A stretch of DNA of 64,000 nucleotides from Peromyscus leucopus. Its lineage: Eukaryota; Chordata; Mammalia; Rodentia; Cricetidae. Position 1 is the first letter of the stretch, and each line of letters starts with the position of its first letter. Below the pieces are notes generated by a model that worked only from the letters and a program-made list of their open reading frames with translations, did not search any database and was not told the origin of the DNA. The position numbers and the translations under genes were made by a program. The stretch is from positions 143,681,319-143,745,318 of the forward strand of contig NC_051063.1 of assembly GCF_004664715.2 (NCBI RefSeq), given 5' to 3'. Shown here one piece after another: positions 1-10,362 of the stretch.

Positions 1-163
1 ATCTTCATCTTGCAAATGTTAACCTTGTACTGGAGGTCAGTCAATATAGAGTTTAAAGCAGTATGTTAGCCATTATGCCTGAAAATTCGGGGAGTCACAT
101 ACTGAGAGCTCTAACCCCCAAAGACACTACTCAGATAGTATAAAAAGTTAGGTCAATATTGTA

Positions 164-166
<3 letters not shown>
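1..166. other. Host-like intergenic DNA, nothing recognised
   Basis: AT-rich sequence with very few CpG. No open frame, repeat or RNA gene is recognised. Confidence 0.5.
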
Positions 167-212
<46 letters not shown>

Positions 213-224
213 GTCTATCTATGT
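167..224 (+). repeat. (TCTA)n tetranucleotide microsatellite
   Basis: About a dozen near-perfect ATCT units, followed by a degenerate TCTG/TATG tail and a short GT run. It is complementary in sense to the GATA-type array at 364-436, so the two could pair. Confidence 0.95.
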
Positions 225-363
225 CTGTCTCTGGTATGTGTGTGTGTGTTTCTTTCTATATGTTCATGTCACTAATACAAAATTGAGAGACATTAAATAA
301 GACATTTTATATTTTCTTCAAGTAAATAAAGAATAGAAAAAAAAGTATACAGAAAAAAGATGG

Positions 364-436
364 CAGATAGATCGATAGATCGATCGATCGATAGAAAGAA
401 AGAAAGATAGATAGATGATAGATTGATAGATAGACC
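364..436 (+). repeat. (GATA)n/(GATC)n tetranucleotide microsatellite
   Basis: Mixed AGAT, CGAT and AAAG units. It abuts the left edge of the compositionally unusual block that begins near 437. Confidence 0.9.
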
Positions 437-1610
437 TAGCTAACGTTCGGCCATGACGCTTTGATCCGCTAATTATATGTTGTCGCGGACTGCAAGCAAG
501 ATTAATATAAATGAGACCAACAAATGATGAGAGCTGATCGTCCGAAGTAAACTCAAATACAAGCTTGATAATACGACGCATGGCAGTCTGGTCACTACTG
601 AACACACACTATCTAAGCAGCCGCCGGCAAATTCGTCATGGAACATCTAAGCTCAGAAGAGAGTAGAGAAGAGAGCCTAAACGTTAATAAACACCTCACT
701 CGATCATCGAAATATACAAATGAAACAATTTACGGATGCAACACAATTCGATATACAGTTGATCAGCTGTAAATCGGAATTCAAAGGGCCCGGTTGCCGC
801 GCACTGATCCTGGAAACCATAGAGACCCAGGGTAATATACGAATATGCAAATTGGATCAAGCGGGAGTGCCCGGTAAGTTGGAGATAGGCATGCATGCAC
901 GTCATAGGCAGTAGAGAGGTCATGGCGGACAGGACTGAATCGCTACGTCGTCGAACAGATCTGGACCTAGATACAACTGGAGTTAAGGCAGCTGCGGTGA
1001 CCACATTGCATTGTTATGGAGTGCGCATACCAATACACTACGGCTTGACAGCAGTACTATGAAAGTGGTCAAACACACTAGAGGTGAGATACCTCAGGCA
1101 AGAGGGCTAAAACGGAATAATTGAGCATCGAGATTTAGGAATCGCCGAATGAGAAACGGAGCCCTACTGGGACATAGGGCCACGCTGCAGATGCGAGAGA
1201 TGATTTGTGTCATATAAGTGCTAGCTGGTGGATGTGACCGTTAGAAGACGTGCCAAATATTTTATTGGAAATATCGAGTAGAGAGAAAATCGGGCCGATA
1301 AGGGCACGGGGGGCTGCTTTGTATGATCTACGTAGGCAATTAGATAGGTGATGGCAGAAGGGTATGCGGCAAGATATACTAGTTTTACCTGCGGATACCT
1401 GTAGACCAAGATATTCAAACTAGAAGTGAGCAATATGCTATATTATCCCGCACATCAAAGCTGAATACCATGAAACCTAATTGTAGTTAGAAGACAAGGA
1501 TGGTTAACCACGTCAAACGAGAGTACGCGACCTTTTTTCGACGATGCTCTATGGCCATTATATTTTAAAACTGGACAAGAATACTCTTACTTCAATGTCC
1601 AGGCTGAAGC
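437..1610. other. Compositionally foreign block A (CpG not depleted, purine-rich + strand)
   Basis: I counted about 58 CpG in roughly 1,180 bp, close to the number expected from base composition and several-fold above the surrounding DNA. CTAG is also common. Sampled lines of the + strand are about 62-68% purine. No intact gene is present: the longest + frame starting with ATG is 64 codons (720-914), and stops occur in all frames at roughly random density. It is not a CpG island, because it is not GC-rich. Origin unknown. Confidence 0.6.
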
Positions 1611-1858
1611 ATTGCCGTCCAGGAAGCCCTGTATAAGATTTCTTTGGGCTTGTTAGAACTTCAAGTTTCAGATCCATCTTCTCTCTGTGTGGTGTTCATG
1701 TCCCTCATGTTCATCTTCCTTCCACATAGGCACATTTTGTTGTTCATAGTTCTTCTTGCATTTATAATGAATTTCCAGTATACCAGATTAACTTCATTAT
1801 CTCTCAACACTATATAACACTGCTTATATATTGAAATTCTAGAAACAATAAAAAAAAG
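1611..1858. other. CpG-free, T-rich host-like stretch inside the anomalous region
   Basis: Rodent-like T-rich DNA with essentially no CpG, ending in an A-run near 1850. It separates blocks A and B and may be the original host sequence or a separate insertion. Confidence 0.45.
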
Positions 1859-2170
1859 TTTGGAGTGTATTTGAGGAGGCGCAAATCGTTCTCAGGTTGC
1901 TGCACACATGATTATTCGAAGCATCTGAGATATCGCACAGTATCAGACAATCAGGACTTACAAACACTTCCTTTATAGGACATCGATATCTACTTACTAT
2001 CACAAAGAATTGGAATAATAAAGAAACACATTCAATTAGATTAAAGATGAGGTGATGATCACTATAGAATTGCCAAAGATGAAAGACGACAGGACAGATA
2101 TACATCATAAACGGATTGGCTTCTGTTACTGGTTATGCAGAGAAGAGAGTACCAGTTTACATTGCAGCTA
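1859..2170. other. Compositionally foreign block B
   Basis: A-rich on the + strand with retained CpG. The minus strand has an 89-codon open frame (1839-2108). On the + strand, a stretch near 1940-1955 encodes Ser-Asp-Asn-Gln. This faintly resembles the Gly-Asp-Asn-Gln catalytic core of negative-strand RNA virus polymerases, but a four-residue likeness is not evidence of homology. Confidence 0.4.
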
Positions 2171-2390
2171 TTGATGCATTAGTAGGCTAATCTTTATGCT
2201 TAATGCTAAAATATATGTTAATTGCTACTGAATGAGTATTTTATCACTTTATGCTACACGTGCAACATAGTATGGCTATGATGTTCATTTCCCATGTGAA
2301 GTTGGCCTATATTTACATAAAGAAAATTATTAAGGCAAACTAGACCTTAAAACCCATGTGCTGTTGGCTTGGGGCTTGAACTAGAATCCT
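2171..2390. other. AT-rich spacer, nothing recognised
   Basis: Mostly CpG-poor sequence between blocks B and C. No gene or repeat is recognised. Confidence 0.4.
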
Positions 2391-2745
2391 TGGTTACGCG
2401 CGGTGGCAGCGAAGTGTTTAAGCCACTGAACTTAGAAAACATACCCCTGAGCTGTCCACTCAATGCAAATAACCGCTTTGCAGGGATTCGTGTCTTCAAA
2501 GTCAAAATAATCAGGTTGGCCTGACTCGATTTCCTCTCACGCTACGAAACTTAGTCATCGCTGGGAGGAGCGATGAAACATATCCCCACAAAAGTTGAAT
2601 GGCATCCAACTTTTGCAGGAGCTGTGCTTGTTCAAAAATAATGACACAATCTTATCTGCATTTTAATTCAGAGCTCTTGCAGCTACTGTAGCATATGATC
2701 TCGAGACGTGCTGACCCACTGACTAACTCTGATAAAGGTCTTATT
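2391..2745. other. Compositionally foreign block C
   Basis: CpG is retained, including GCGCGG near 2399. One + frame runs from about 2460 to 2710 with three internal stops. No known protein or repeat is recognised. Confidence 0.4.
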
Positions 2746-2809
2746 TTTGATTTTGTTTAAATTTTATTTATTTCATGTTTTAAGAGATTATTTTATAATT
2801 ATGTCCTAT

Positions 2810-3540
2810 CTTACAACTAGAAATATAGCAACAGTAAATGCACTCTGAAGGAAATTCCTGACTAAAATTGGGCATATATCAGGTGCCATTTGCATCAATC
2901 CACATTCATCATATAAAGTCTTACTTATGGCGAGGCAGCAACATGGAAAAAAAAAGAAACGCAACACAGCAATAATATTATATGCAGAGTCGTGACGAGA
3001 TCCTGGGAAAGCTCCATTCCTGAAATAATTGGGGATGAAATCTACTCTAAATACCATCACCTCTAAAGAATCAGGGAGAACCTGATCGAAGAGGAGGTGG
3101 AACCTACGAATAAGACGACCAGAGGGACATGGAGGAATACCAAATAATCTAACGCCTTCTAGACACATCAGCGGATGTATACCATATATGAACTGCCGAG
3201 AGACTGGAGCAGGCAGTTGCGCGACTTTCATAGGATTGTACAGAGTGGAGTCCTCAGATCAAGGAAGTTCTCTTGCGAAGACAAACAAGTGCAATACACA
3301 CATAGCCAACTCCACTAATCATTACAATACGCTTCCCTATCCCTAACCAGAAGCTAGCTCCAATTTGATAACACTTAGGCATCAATAATGCAATTGTATT
3401 TTCACCCTTGGGATCTCACTAGTGAATAAAACCCTCTTAAGGTAAGAGCACAGGCTCCAGAAGTAGACCTGGCCAACACAAAGGGCGCGCTCCCCTTCGA
3501 AAATTTTAATAGCATAAACCTACGGTGACTATACTATTAG
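2810..3540. other. Compositionally foreign block D with a 141-codon minus-strand open frame
   Basis: CpG is near random and the + strand is purine-rich. The longest open frame in the anomalous region lies on the minus strand (2806-3231, 141 codons). One + frame is also open for about 85 codons (around 3092-3346) before a stop. A purine-rich strand lowers the stop frequency on its complement, so the minus frame is probably incidental. No conserved domain is visible. Confidence 0.4.
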
Positions 3541-4135
3541 CAAATGAGTGGTATGCTTTGGGTGTAGGTACTATGGTGTCATATAGATGTTGTGTCGGTG
3601 CTTCTTATTGATTTTGTTTTTGTTTGATGTTTGGGTGGTGATTTTCCTGTGTATGTCCTTATATAATGTTTCCTGTATGCTTTTCCTTTGGGCTCTGTAG
3701 TTGGTATTCCTTTTTACTGTCTTATATTTTAGTATTATTGGATCATGTCTTAATGCCTCCGAGCTTGTATCTCACGTTTTAATTATTTTATTAACAATCA
3801 GCCTTAGGCAGGTCTGTTTGTTATTCAAAGTGAAAAGAAGACCAATTTGAAGGTAGTATGGATACTGGATTAGGGAGAAGAAGAAGTGGGAAGGAAATTT
3901 TAGGCGTTTAAGTAGTTTGCGGGGAAGCGGAGAATTGCCTCCAGAATATATTTGTGTGAACAATATCGTATTTTCAATCAAGAGAAAAGATTAAAACATT
4001 CAGTAGATTTAAACTATAGTATTTAATAGAAAGTTAATATTTATCTATAAAGGTCAAGATTATTATTTTATATGTTATAGATATATTCATATGTTAGTTA
4101 TTATACACTAAGCAAAGTTGGAACATCATTCCTTC
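3541..4135. other. AT-rich, CpG-poor host-like stretch
   Basis: T/G-rich then A/T-rich DNA with very few CpG. It resembles ordinary rodent intergenic sequence and no family is recognised. Confidence 0.45.
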
Positions 4136-6060
4136 TCTGTCCTCTGCTAGCGTTTCCCAAGACTAGACCCCGTAGGATACCCAACTCCAATTCGCTATGC
4201 TCTCTCAGTCAAATTCAATGGGCCCTCGCCTTTTATTCTAACTTGTGTGTTAAGCAGAATTCGTTGTGGCAGAACTTATCTGTAGGTCTCTAAATATTAA
4301 ATTTGTGCCTAATGCACCTTGGAACAAATGTCATCTGCTAGCATAGAGAAGACTCCCGCAAGCATAATCAATTATAGTTAGTATAGTAGTATTCCAAATT
4401 GTATATTTGATAAATCAATTTTAGGGAATAACAAATGAAGCTGCAAAGTAAAGCTCCTGTGCTTCCCACCAGCCTTAGTCTGTTCACTATAACAGCAAGC
4501 TGTGTAAATCATCAGACCCAGAAAGTTGAAATATTTAAGTTAAGGAATTTTATAAACCTGCTACATGTATTTCAGTATATAATATCGTTTGTGTTGGGGT
4601 TGGATTTACTATCATCAACATTCGGCGCACGAGATTTGTGTAGAGCACTGACAGCTAAATCAACAAATGAAATAGTTGCTCAGTTAATCCGCATGATGAG
4701 ATCTTCCTCACAGTATGATAAGAGACTTTGAGATCCTTAATAAGTCCCCAACTATAATCCTTCATTACTATAATTTACTAATGTATCTTTCTATTCGCTG
4801 TATGGATTTCACCACTTTACAGAACAGCTACCGACATACGTAGCCCTATCATGGATAAGATGTGTCCACTGGGCTGCATATCATAGTGGCAGAGACTATA
4901 AGCCCACCAGAGAGAAACTTATGGGATAGCTAGGTCCAGTCCCACAGCGAGGGAAAACATGGATCAAGAAATCGTCCATGCCTACGGTATGTCATGCCGG
5001 ACCCATAAAGGATGACGTAATAGATGTATTAGTGTGTCGTAAATGCGCCATTGTTAGGTTTCAACTGAGCCACTGCGTCAACACAACAATAGATAAAGCC
5101 TTTAGTGTGAGCTGTATCCCATAAGATGTCGTAGCAGGCTTAAAACATGCATCTTATACAGCAGAAACTGATATGTCCTATATATTGATTTGTGCGACTA
5201 GAGGTGGATTATTGTGATGATTCATCAACTGTTTAAACAAGGGGCTGAGAACTAATGGAGCATAACTGCAACCAGAGACTACGTATACACAATCAGATTG
5301 ATGGACCGTGGAGTGCTAGTTCACAGAAAGCTCTACCTGCAATTCAGCTTCTAGCAGGGTGCTATCACAGAGTCGGAGGAACATACAACGAAGATCAAAG
5401 AAGTATGCCGAAAGGAATAGCTAAGAAGACATCCATCATGGGCGCCTCAAGGGTATAAAGTTAAGTGCCTAAGATAAGAAAGCTGTCGGCTCAATGAACT
5501 ATTGATTGCTGAGACTGCTAGTAGACTATGCGACTCACAGCAGCATGTGGTGTCCGCTGCGATATGTAGTAATGCGGTGGATCCCACGATCAGGCAATCC
5601 AAATCGCCCGTATGAAAATATCGAAGCATAATAAACCAATCCAGCCGCCAGAGTGAAGGAGAGGGAGTCTTGTATACCCACCTACGCTATTGGCCAGTAT
5701 CTGATTGCTATTAGGTGAGATAGGAGAGTCACTTATTCACTTTGCCTGAAGATGCGCCACTAGCCTTGTTGTCTTTACTGAGCTCAAGTAGAGTGACGGG
5801 CCTAGATAAGCCTTTGCACCTGGAGGATAGTAATGATTCTAATTGTGATCAGTGCAAGTATAGAGCGGCGATCCCAAAGAGCAATATTTGACTTTACGGG
5901 GGGAGAGATGTGATCAATGGAGGAGCACACCCTGATGCCGGAGGTTTACCACCATGTTTCCCCGTGCATCGTGAAGGTCTGCTAACTCTCAGAAGAGTCA
6001 GAACTGAGTGGGATTTGGCGTAGCGGGTGGAGATTTGAGTGCGGGTGGAGATGGATCTAG
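4136..6060. other. Compositionally foreign block E (largest)
   Basis: CpG- and CTAG-retaining sequence, purine-rich from about 4840. A + frame opens at 4435 (98 codons, to 4731). The frame from 4801 to 5216 has only two stops in 139 codons, about a quarter of what its composition predicts. Another frame from 5463 to about 6075 has seven stops in about 204 codons. These are suggestive of a decayed coding region, but not significant once the number of frames examined is counted. A short direct repeat with unit GCGGGTGGAGAT lies near 6024-6052. Confidence 0.45.
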
Positions 6061-6850
6061 GATACATTGTTATATACTAATGTAAATTTTCAAGAATGAT
6101 TATCTCATTAAAAAAATCGAAAGCTAAAACAATAGGGAAACTAATACATTATAGTGCATGTAAAGTACGCCTTAGTTAGAGAACAGCTAATTTCTTATCT
6201 TGATAGCCATTAATGCCTATGTGAGAATCCAAATTCACACTCTGCCGGGCAATGATGTATTGGGCCTTTTTTATTTAATTTACCGATTAATAACGTGTTA
6301 AAGAGAACTTGAGTGGTTATATTCTACATTGATAGGTTATATGTTTCTTACTGTATTCTAAATAAGGAAAAAAATAGCAAAAAGCTATGTGACTTGAAAA
6401 AACAAAAACGACATACTATATTACTTATTCGGTCAATACAGATTTTACGAATACTCTAAAACTCAAATCAAAGTATCATATAGAGGCGAGAAGCTTGTCA
6501 GCATTAGATTTCCATTGGTTGTTGCTGTCCACTAGGACATACGAACAGGTAGGAAATTCTGGGTACCTATGTCCAAGAACCGTCTTCTACAAACAATCGC
6601 ATGCTGTCTGCAGCAATTTGGGTTTGAGGACTACAGGTTAGGCTGCCTATCTGCGGACCTATTCACGGCACCTATCTGGTTCATTGCACTGTTTCTCTAT
6701 TTCAGATGATTACAACTATGCTGTGAATCACCCTGCGCAAAGCCTAGCTCCCTATCTCTATTGAAATGGACCTGACTACCGTCTTGTGGTCAATTCACAG
6801 GATCAGATGCACATCCCCGAACCCAATACATGATTAACTGAGATGTCTTG
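6061..6850. other. Compositionally foreign block F, fading into host DNA
   Basis: AT-richer than block E but still with scattered CpG. Between about 6490 and 6840 one + frame carries only a few stops over roughly 115 codons. CpG falls away after about 6820, which I take as the right edge of the anomalous region. Confidence 0.4.
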
Positions 6851-7929
6851 GATGTATTATAGTCAAAATATAAAGGGATAAATAATCATAGACAGTTTTC
6901 AGAAGGCTATTCATAGAGGAGAATATCTGGATGGTTTTGTGCTAGGTGACTTATGTTTCTGAACAGATAACCTAAAGGGAAAAATTAAATACAGCCAATG
7001 AATATGTGAAGAGATTGTGTAATAACATCCATAATATACAATGATAATAAAGGTAGCAACATAAAGTATTTTGTAATATTCCCCATACTAATTATACACT
7101 ATATTGGGGAAAAGCATGAGGTAATTGATATTTACTTTCATTTATGGTTTGGGGTCAGTTTAGTACAATTCAATTTCAAGAAGATAAATTTCAAAATGTG
7201 TGTGCCCTTCCATACCTAAGAATTAATCCTAATTTAAAAATATATTACAAAGCTATATTTTACATGTTTATAATGGAAAAATACTTGGAAGGTATCCAAA
7301 AGAATCATCAGTAAGAGATATGATAAATTAAATTGCATTTATAAAATAAACTATTAGCCAAAGGATCCAAAAGTGAGACTTCTGTTTATATTACACCAGA
7401 ACACATCTCAGGTAAATTTTTTCACAGATAAAATAAACATATGATACTATGTAAATTATGAGCTAATTATTTTGAGAGAAAGTTTATATTCAAGTCAGAA
7501 AAAACATTTCAAATGGTTAATTAAAAAAAAGTTGATCATTACCTTTTCTATAATGGATCTATTCAACCTATTCATCTCCCCAGGGAAACATATCTGAGGA
7601 CAGGGTATTATTCAGCATGGTCTCTGCAGCTGTGAAAGTATGATTATCCTGGTGGGATGTACTTGTCTCACATTTAAGACCATACATAACCCCAACTGTT
7701 GTACAAAGTGGAACTCACTAGTATCTGGGTCTTCCACACAGTTAGTCCAACCATGTAATGAGTATCTCTGACTGTTCACATCTATATGTTTCACTTTGTA
7801 AACAAGAGAGGCATTCTGATTTCAAACATTCTACCCAAACCCACCCACCTAGCAATGTGAGTCCAAGGTTCATCATTGCCATAACATCATCTAGAACAGT
7901 AATTTACATGTTTTTTGCATTTGAGAGAT
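6851..7929. other. Intergenic DNA, nothing recognised
   Basis: AT-rich and CpG-poor. No gene, RNA or repeat family is recognised; open frames here are short and not protein-like. Confidence 0.5.
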
Positions 7930-8020
7930 TTCTTCCAGCCTGGACTACAAAGTGAGTTCCAGACAGGCTCCAAAGCTACACAGAGAAACCCTGTCTCCCC
8001 CCAAAAAAAATTAAATAAAA
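7930..8020 (+). mobile_element. B1 SINE, 3' part
   Basis: It contains the B1 right half, from CTGGACTACAAAGTGAG through ACACAGAGAAACCCTGTCTC, followed by an A-rich tail. The 5' part with the RNA polymerase III promoter boxes is missing. Confidence 0.85.
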
Positions 8021-8229
8021 ATGAAAAATAAATAAAACAACCAAAATTGTTACTAATCAAGAAAATAATGAAGAATAATGAAATAAAGGTATTTGTTTCC
8101 CACATGATTCTCTGAAACCTACAAGACCAACTTACTATTTATGGTCAACAGAACTATGCAAATCCCCTGGCAAACCATAGAGTAAGAGCAAGAGCTACTA
8201 ACTGCAAGGGAATCAAAGTAAAGGCAAGT

Positions 8230-8468
8230 AAAGACATGGCCACTCTTGATCTGGAGGTGATGGGAATGGGAGGTGGGCTGGGGGGAAGGGGAAGGGGGCA
8301 GGAAGGGGGAGAACAAGGGAATCTGTGGCTGTTATGTAGAACTGAATAGTATTGTAAAATAAAATAAATAAAAAAAACATACAATTCCTTTGAACAAATG
8401 TATTTAAACTAGTATAATTGTGTATTAAAAATAAAGACATAAAGCTGGGATAAAAAAAGACATGGCCA
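8230..8468 (+). mobile_element. 5'-truncated L1 with probable 3' transduction, flanked by a 13-bp target duplication
   Basis: The direct repeat AAAGACATGGCCA lies at 8230-8242 and 8456-8468. Between them is about 135 bp of L1 3' UTR (8243-8378) matching the copy at 37074-37211, ending in an A-rich stretch. About 70 bp of non-L1 sequence follows, then AATAAA at 8430-8435 and a second A-run at 8452-8458. Extra DNA between two A-tracts inside one target duplication is the signature of an L1 transcript that read through its own polyadenylation site. Confidence 0.75.
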
Positions 8469-8711
8469 TTCACATGCTCAAGTAAATAACTAAGGAGAGC
8501 CTGCATAGGAAATATCAAATAACCTCTGTAGACATTTGCCCTTAAACTCTAAACTGTATTAACTTCTCCAAAGAGTAAATTTTGTGAACAAAGGAAAAAT
8601 GCAGTTGCAAATGTGAAACTGCAGCCTTGTAAGTAAACCCAGCATCCAGTTAGAAGTTGTACTCATAGCTCATGCTTGATAGAATATGGTGCAAGAGTTG
8701 CTTCATCTCTT
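8469..8711. other. Intergenic DNA, nothing recognised
   Basis: Unique-looking sequence between two repeats. Confidence 0.4.
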
Positions 8712-9112
8712 TTAGGTAGGGTTACAATTGCTTTGATGAAACACCATGAACAAAGCAACTTCAGGAGGAAAGGGTTTATTTGGCTTACAGTTCCACGTTG
8801 TAGTCATCACTGAAGGAAGTCAGGGTAGGAACTCAAGCAGGATAGAAATATGGAGACAGGCAGAAGCTAATGCAGAAGCCATGGAGGGGTGCTGCTTACT
8901 GGCTTGCTCCACCTGCTTTCCTATAGAACCCAGAACCACCAGCTCATGGATGGTACCACACACCCCAGGTCCTCTTTCATTAATCACTAATTAAGAAAAT
9001 GCCCTATTGGCTTGCCTACACCCCAGTCTTATGGGGGCATTTTCTTAACTGAGGTTCTCTCTATTCAGATAATTTTAGCTTGTGTCAAGTTGACACAAAA
9101 CTATCCAGCACA
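8712..9112 (+). mobile_element. Rodent interspersed repeat of the TTAGGGTTTC-type family (about 400 bp)
   Basis: It has the family's opening TAGGGTTACAATTGCT, the central GGTTTATTTGGCTTACAG and the end TGTGTCAAGTTGACACA. A second, divergent copy is at 25543-25910. I know the family as common in murid and cricetid genomes but do not trust a family name from memory. It is non-coding. Confidence 0.7.
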
Positions 9113-9481
9113 CGTCTGTACTCATTAAAAAAAAAGAAACTAAGAAATTCACAGCTGCAGGAAAACAAAAAATGATCGCGCATAAATGTAATGTGATATC
9201 ACAGATGAGATTACAGAATGGAAACAAATCTCTTTAGTTAAAAGCCAAGATAATCTATAAAAGCTAGACTTCCTTTGGCAATAACACAGCAAGCATAATT
9301 CATTAGTTCTTACAAATGCACCAGAGTAACCTATTAACAGTAAGCAAAACAGTACAATTTTGTAATGTCATTACAAGTTCTTTTTTCTGCATCTTATACT
9401 AAGCTAAACATTATTTAGTTTCATTCGGTTTTGAATTTGCTGTTAGTTTCATGAGAATTTCATACAATGCCATTGATTTTT
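9113..9481. other. Intergenic DNA, nothing recognised
   Basis: AT-rich, CpG-poor sequence with no recognised gene or repeat. Confidence 0.4.
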
Positions 9482-9499
9482 AATCTTATTTTATGTGTA

Positions 9500-9690
9500 G
9501 GGGTTTTTTACCCTCATGATTGTATTTGTATCACTTGCTCGGGTGGTGCCTGAGGAAGCCAGAGGAGATATCAGATCCCCAGGAACTAGAGTTATAGACA
9601 GTTTCAGTTCCATGTTGGTTCTAAGAATCAAAACTGAGTCCTCTGGGAGAGCAGCCAGTGCTCTTGACTCCTAAGCTGTCTCCACAACCA
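9500..9690 (-). mobile_element. B3/B2-type SINE, diverged
   Basis: Read on the minus strand it starts with a tRNA-like head (GAGACAGCTTAGGAGTCAAG, then AGCACTGGCTGCTCT). It continues into the B3-style body, which on the + strand reads GTGCCTGAGGAAGCCAGAGG. Promoter boxes are degraded. Confidence 0.7.
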
Positions 9691-10114
9691 CTCATTTTTT
9701 TCCATATTCACTTCCCTCCCTCACTTCGTCCCAGACCCACAACACCACCTCCCCCACAACTCTGTGTCTCTTTTCTTTTACATCCCATAAAGTTCCATTT
9801 TGTGTCATTCATATATTCTTTGGTGGGTATCTATCCATTGAGAGCTTGGCCTGTTTACCAGGTATGATAGCCTTAAACAAAACCAGTTTTACCTTTCTCA
9901 GCAGCTATACCAATCACCAATAATTCCCTTGCTAGGGATGAGCCTTTGTACCCAACCTCTCCTCTGCCTACAACTAAGCAAACTAGAATGTTTATTCAAC
10001 GTCTTGTATTTTTAAAGTAAAATATGACTACATTGTTTATACCCCTCCCATTTCTCCTTCCATCCTCTCTCATGTTGAACCTTTCCCAGCTCCCTCTTAA
10101 ACTCATGGCCTATT

Positions 10115-10118
<4 letters not shown>
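9691..10118. other. T/C-rich DNA, possibly old minus-strand L1 3' sequence
   Basis: The pyrimidine-rich run at 9695-9780 resembles the antisense 3' end of rodent L1. The rest is unassigned. Confidence 0.3.

Positions 10119-10180
<62 letters not shown>
10119..10180. repeat. (AT)n microsatellite
   Basis: About 31 uninterrupted AT units, immediately followed by a perfect 14-bp inverted repeat at 10181-10218. Confidence 0.98.
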
Positions 10181-10185
<5 letters not shown>

Positions 10186-10283
10186 CTAAATGGAATATGT
10201 TGAGTCCATTTAGTTTTACTTGTATGTATATATTTCAGGATTAAGTAGTATTAGATAACCAACTAGTTTTCCCTAAGGAAAAC

Positions 10284-10286
<3 letters not shown>

Positions 10287-10336
<50 letters not shown>

Positions 10337-10362
10337 CCCTCCCTCCCTCCCTCCCCCCCTCA
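10287..10362 (+). repeat. (CT)n followed by (CCCT)n
   Basis: About 24 CT dinucleotides merge into a C-rich CCCT run: a pure polypyrimidine tract. Confidence 0.97.

Noticed and set aside
720..914. 64-codon open frame as a small protein gene
   Set aside because: The length is within chance expectation for this composition and nothing supports expression.
437..1610. CpG island promoter
   Set aside because: CpG is not depleted but the sequence is not GC-rich, and no transcription unit follows.
1940..1955. Asp-Asn-Gln as proof of a viral polymerase
   Set aside because: Four residues are far too few; flanking conserved polymerase motifs were looked for by eye and not found convincingly. Kept only as a weak hint.
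2806..3231. 141-codon minus-strand open frame as a gene
   Set aside because: It has no recognisable domain, no plausible neighbour or promoter, and lies opposite a purine-rich strand, which lowers stop frequency by chance.
5437..5465. Ala-Pro-Gln-Gly-Tyr read as a reverse transcriptase LPQG-type motif
   Set aside because: No other reverse transcriptase motif lies at the right spacing, and the frame closes quickly on both sides.
437..6850. Bacterial contamination
   Set aside because: Bacterial DNA would show long, dense open frames; here stops are frequent in all six frames.
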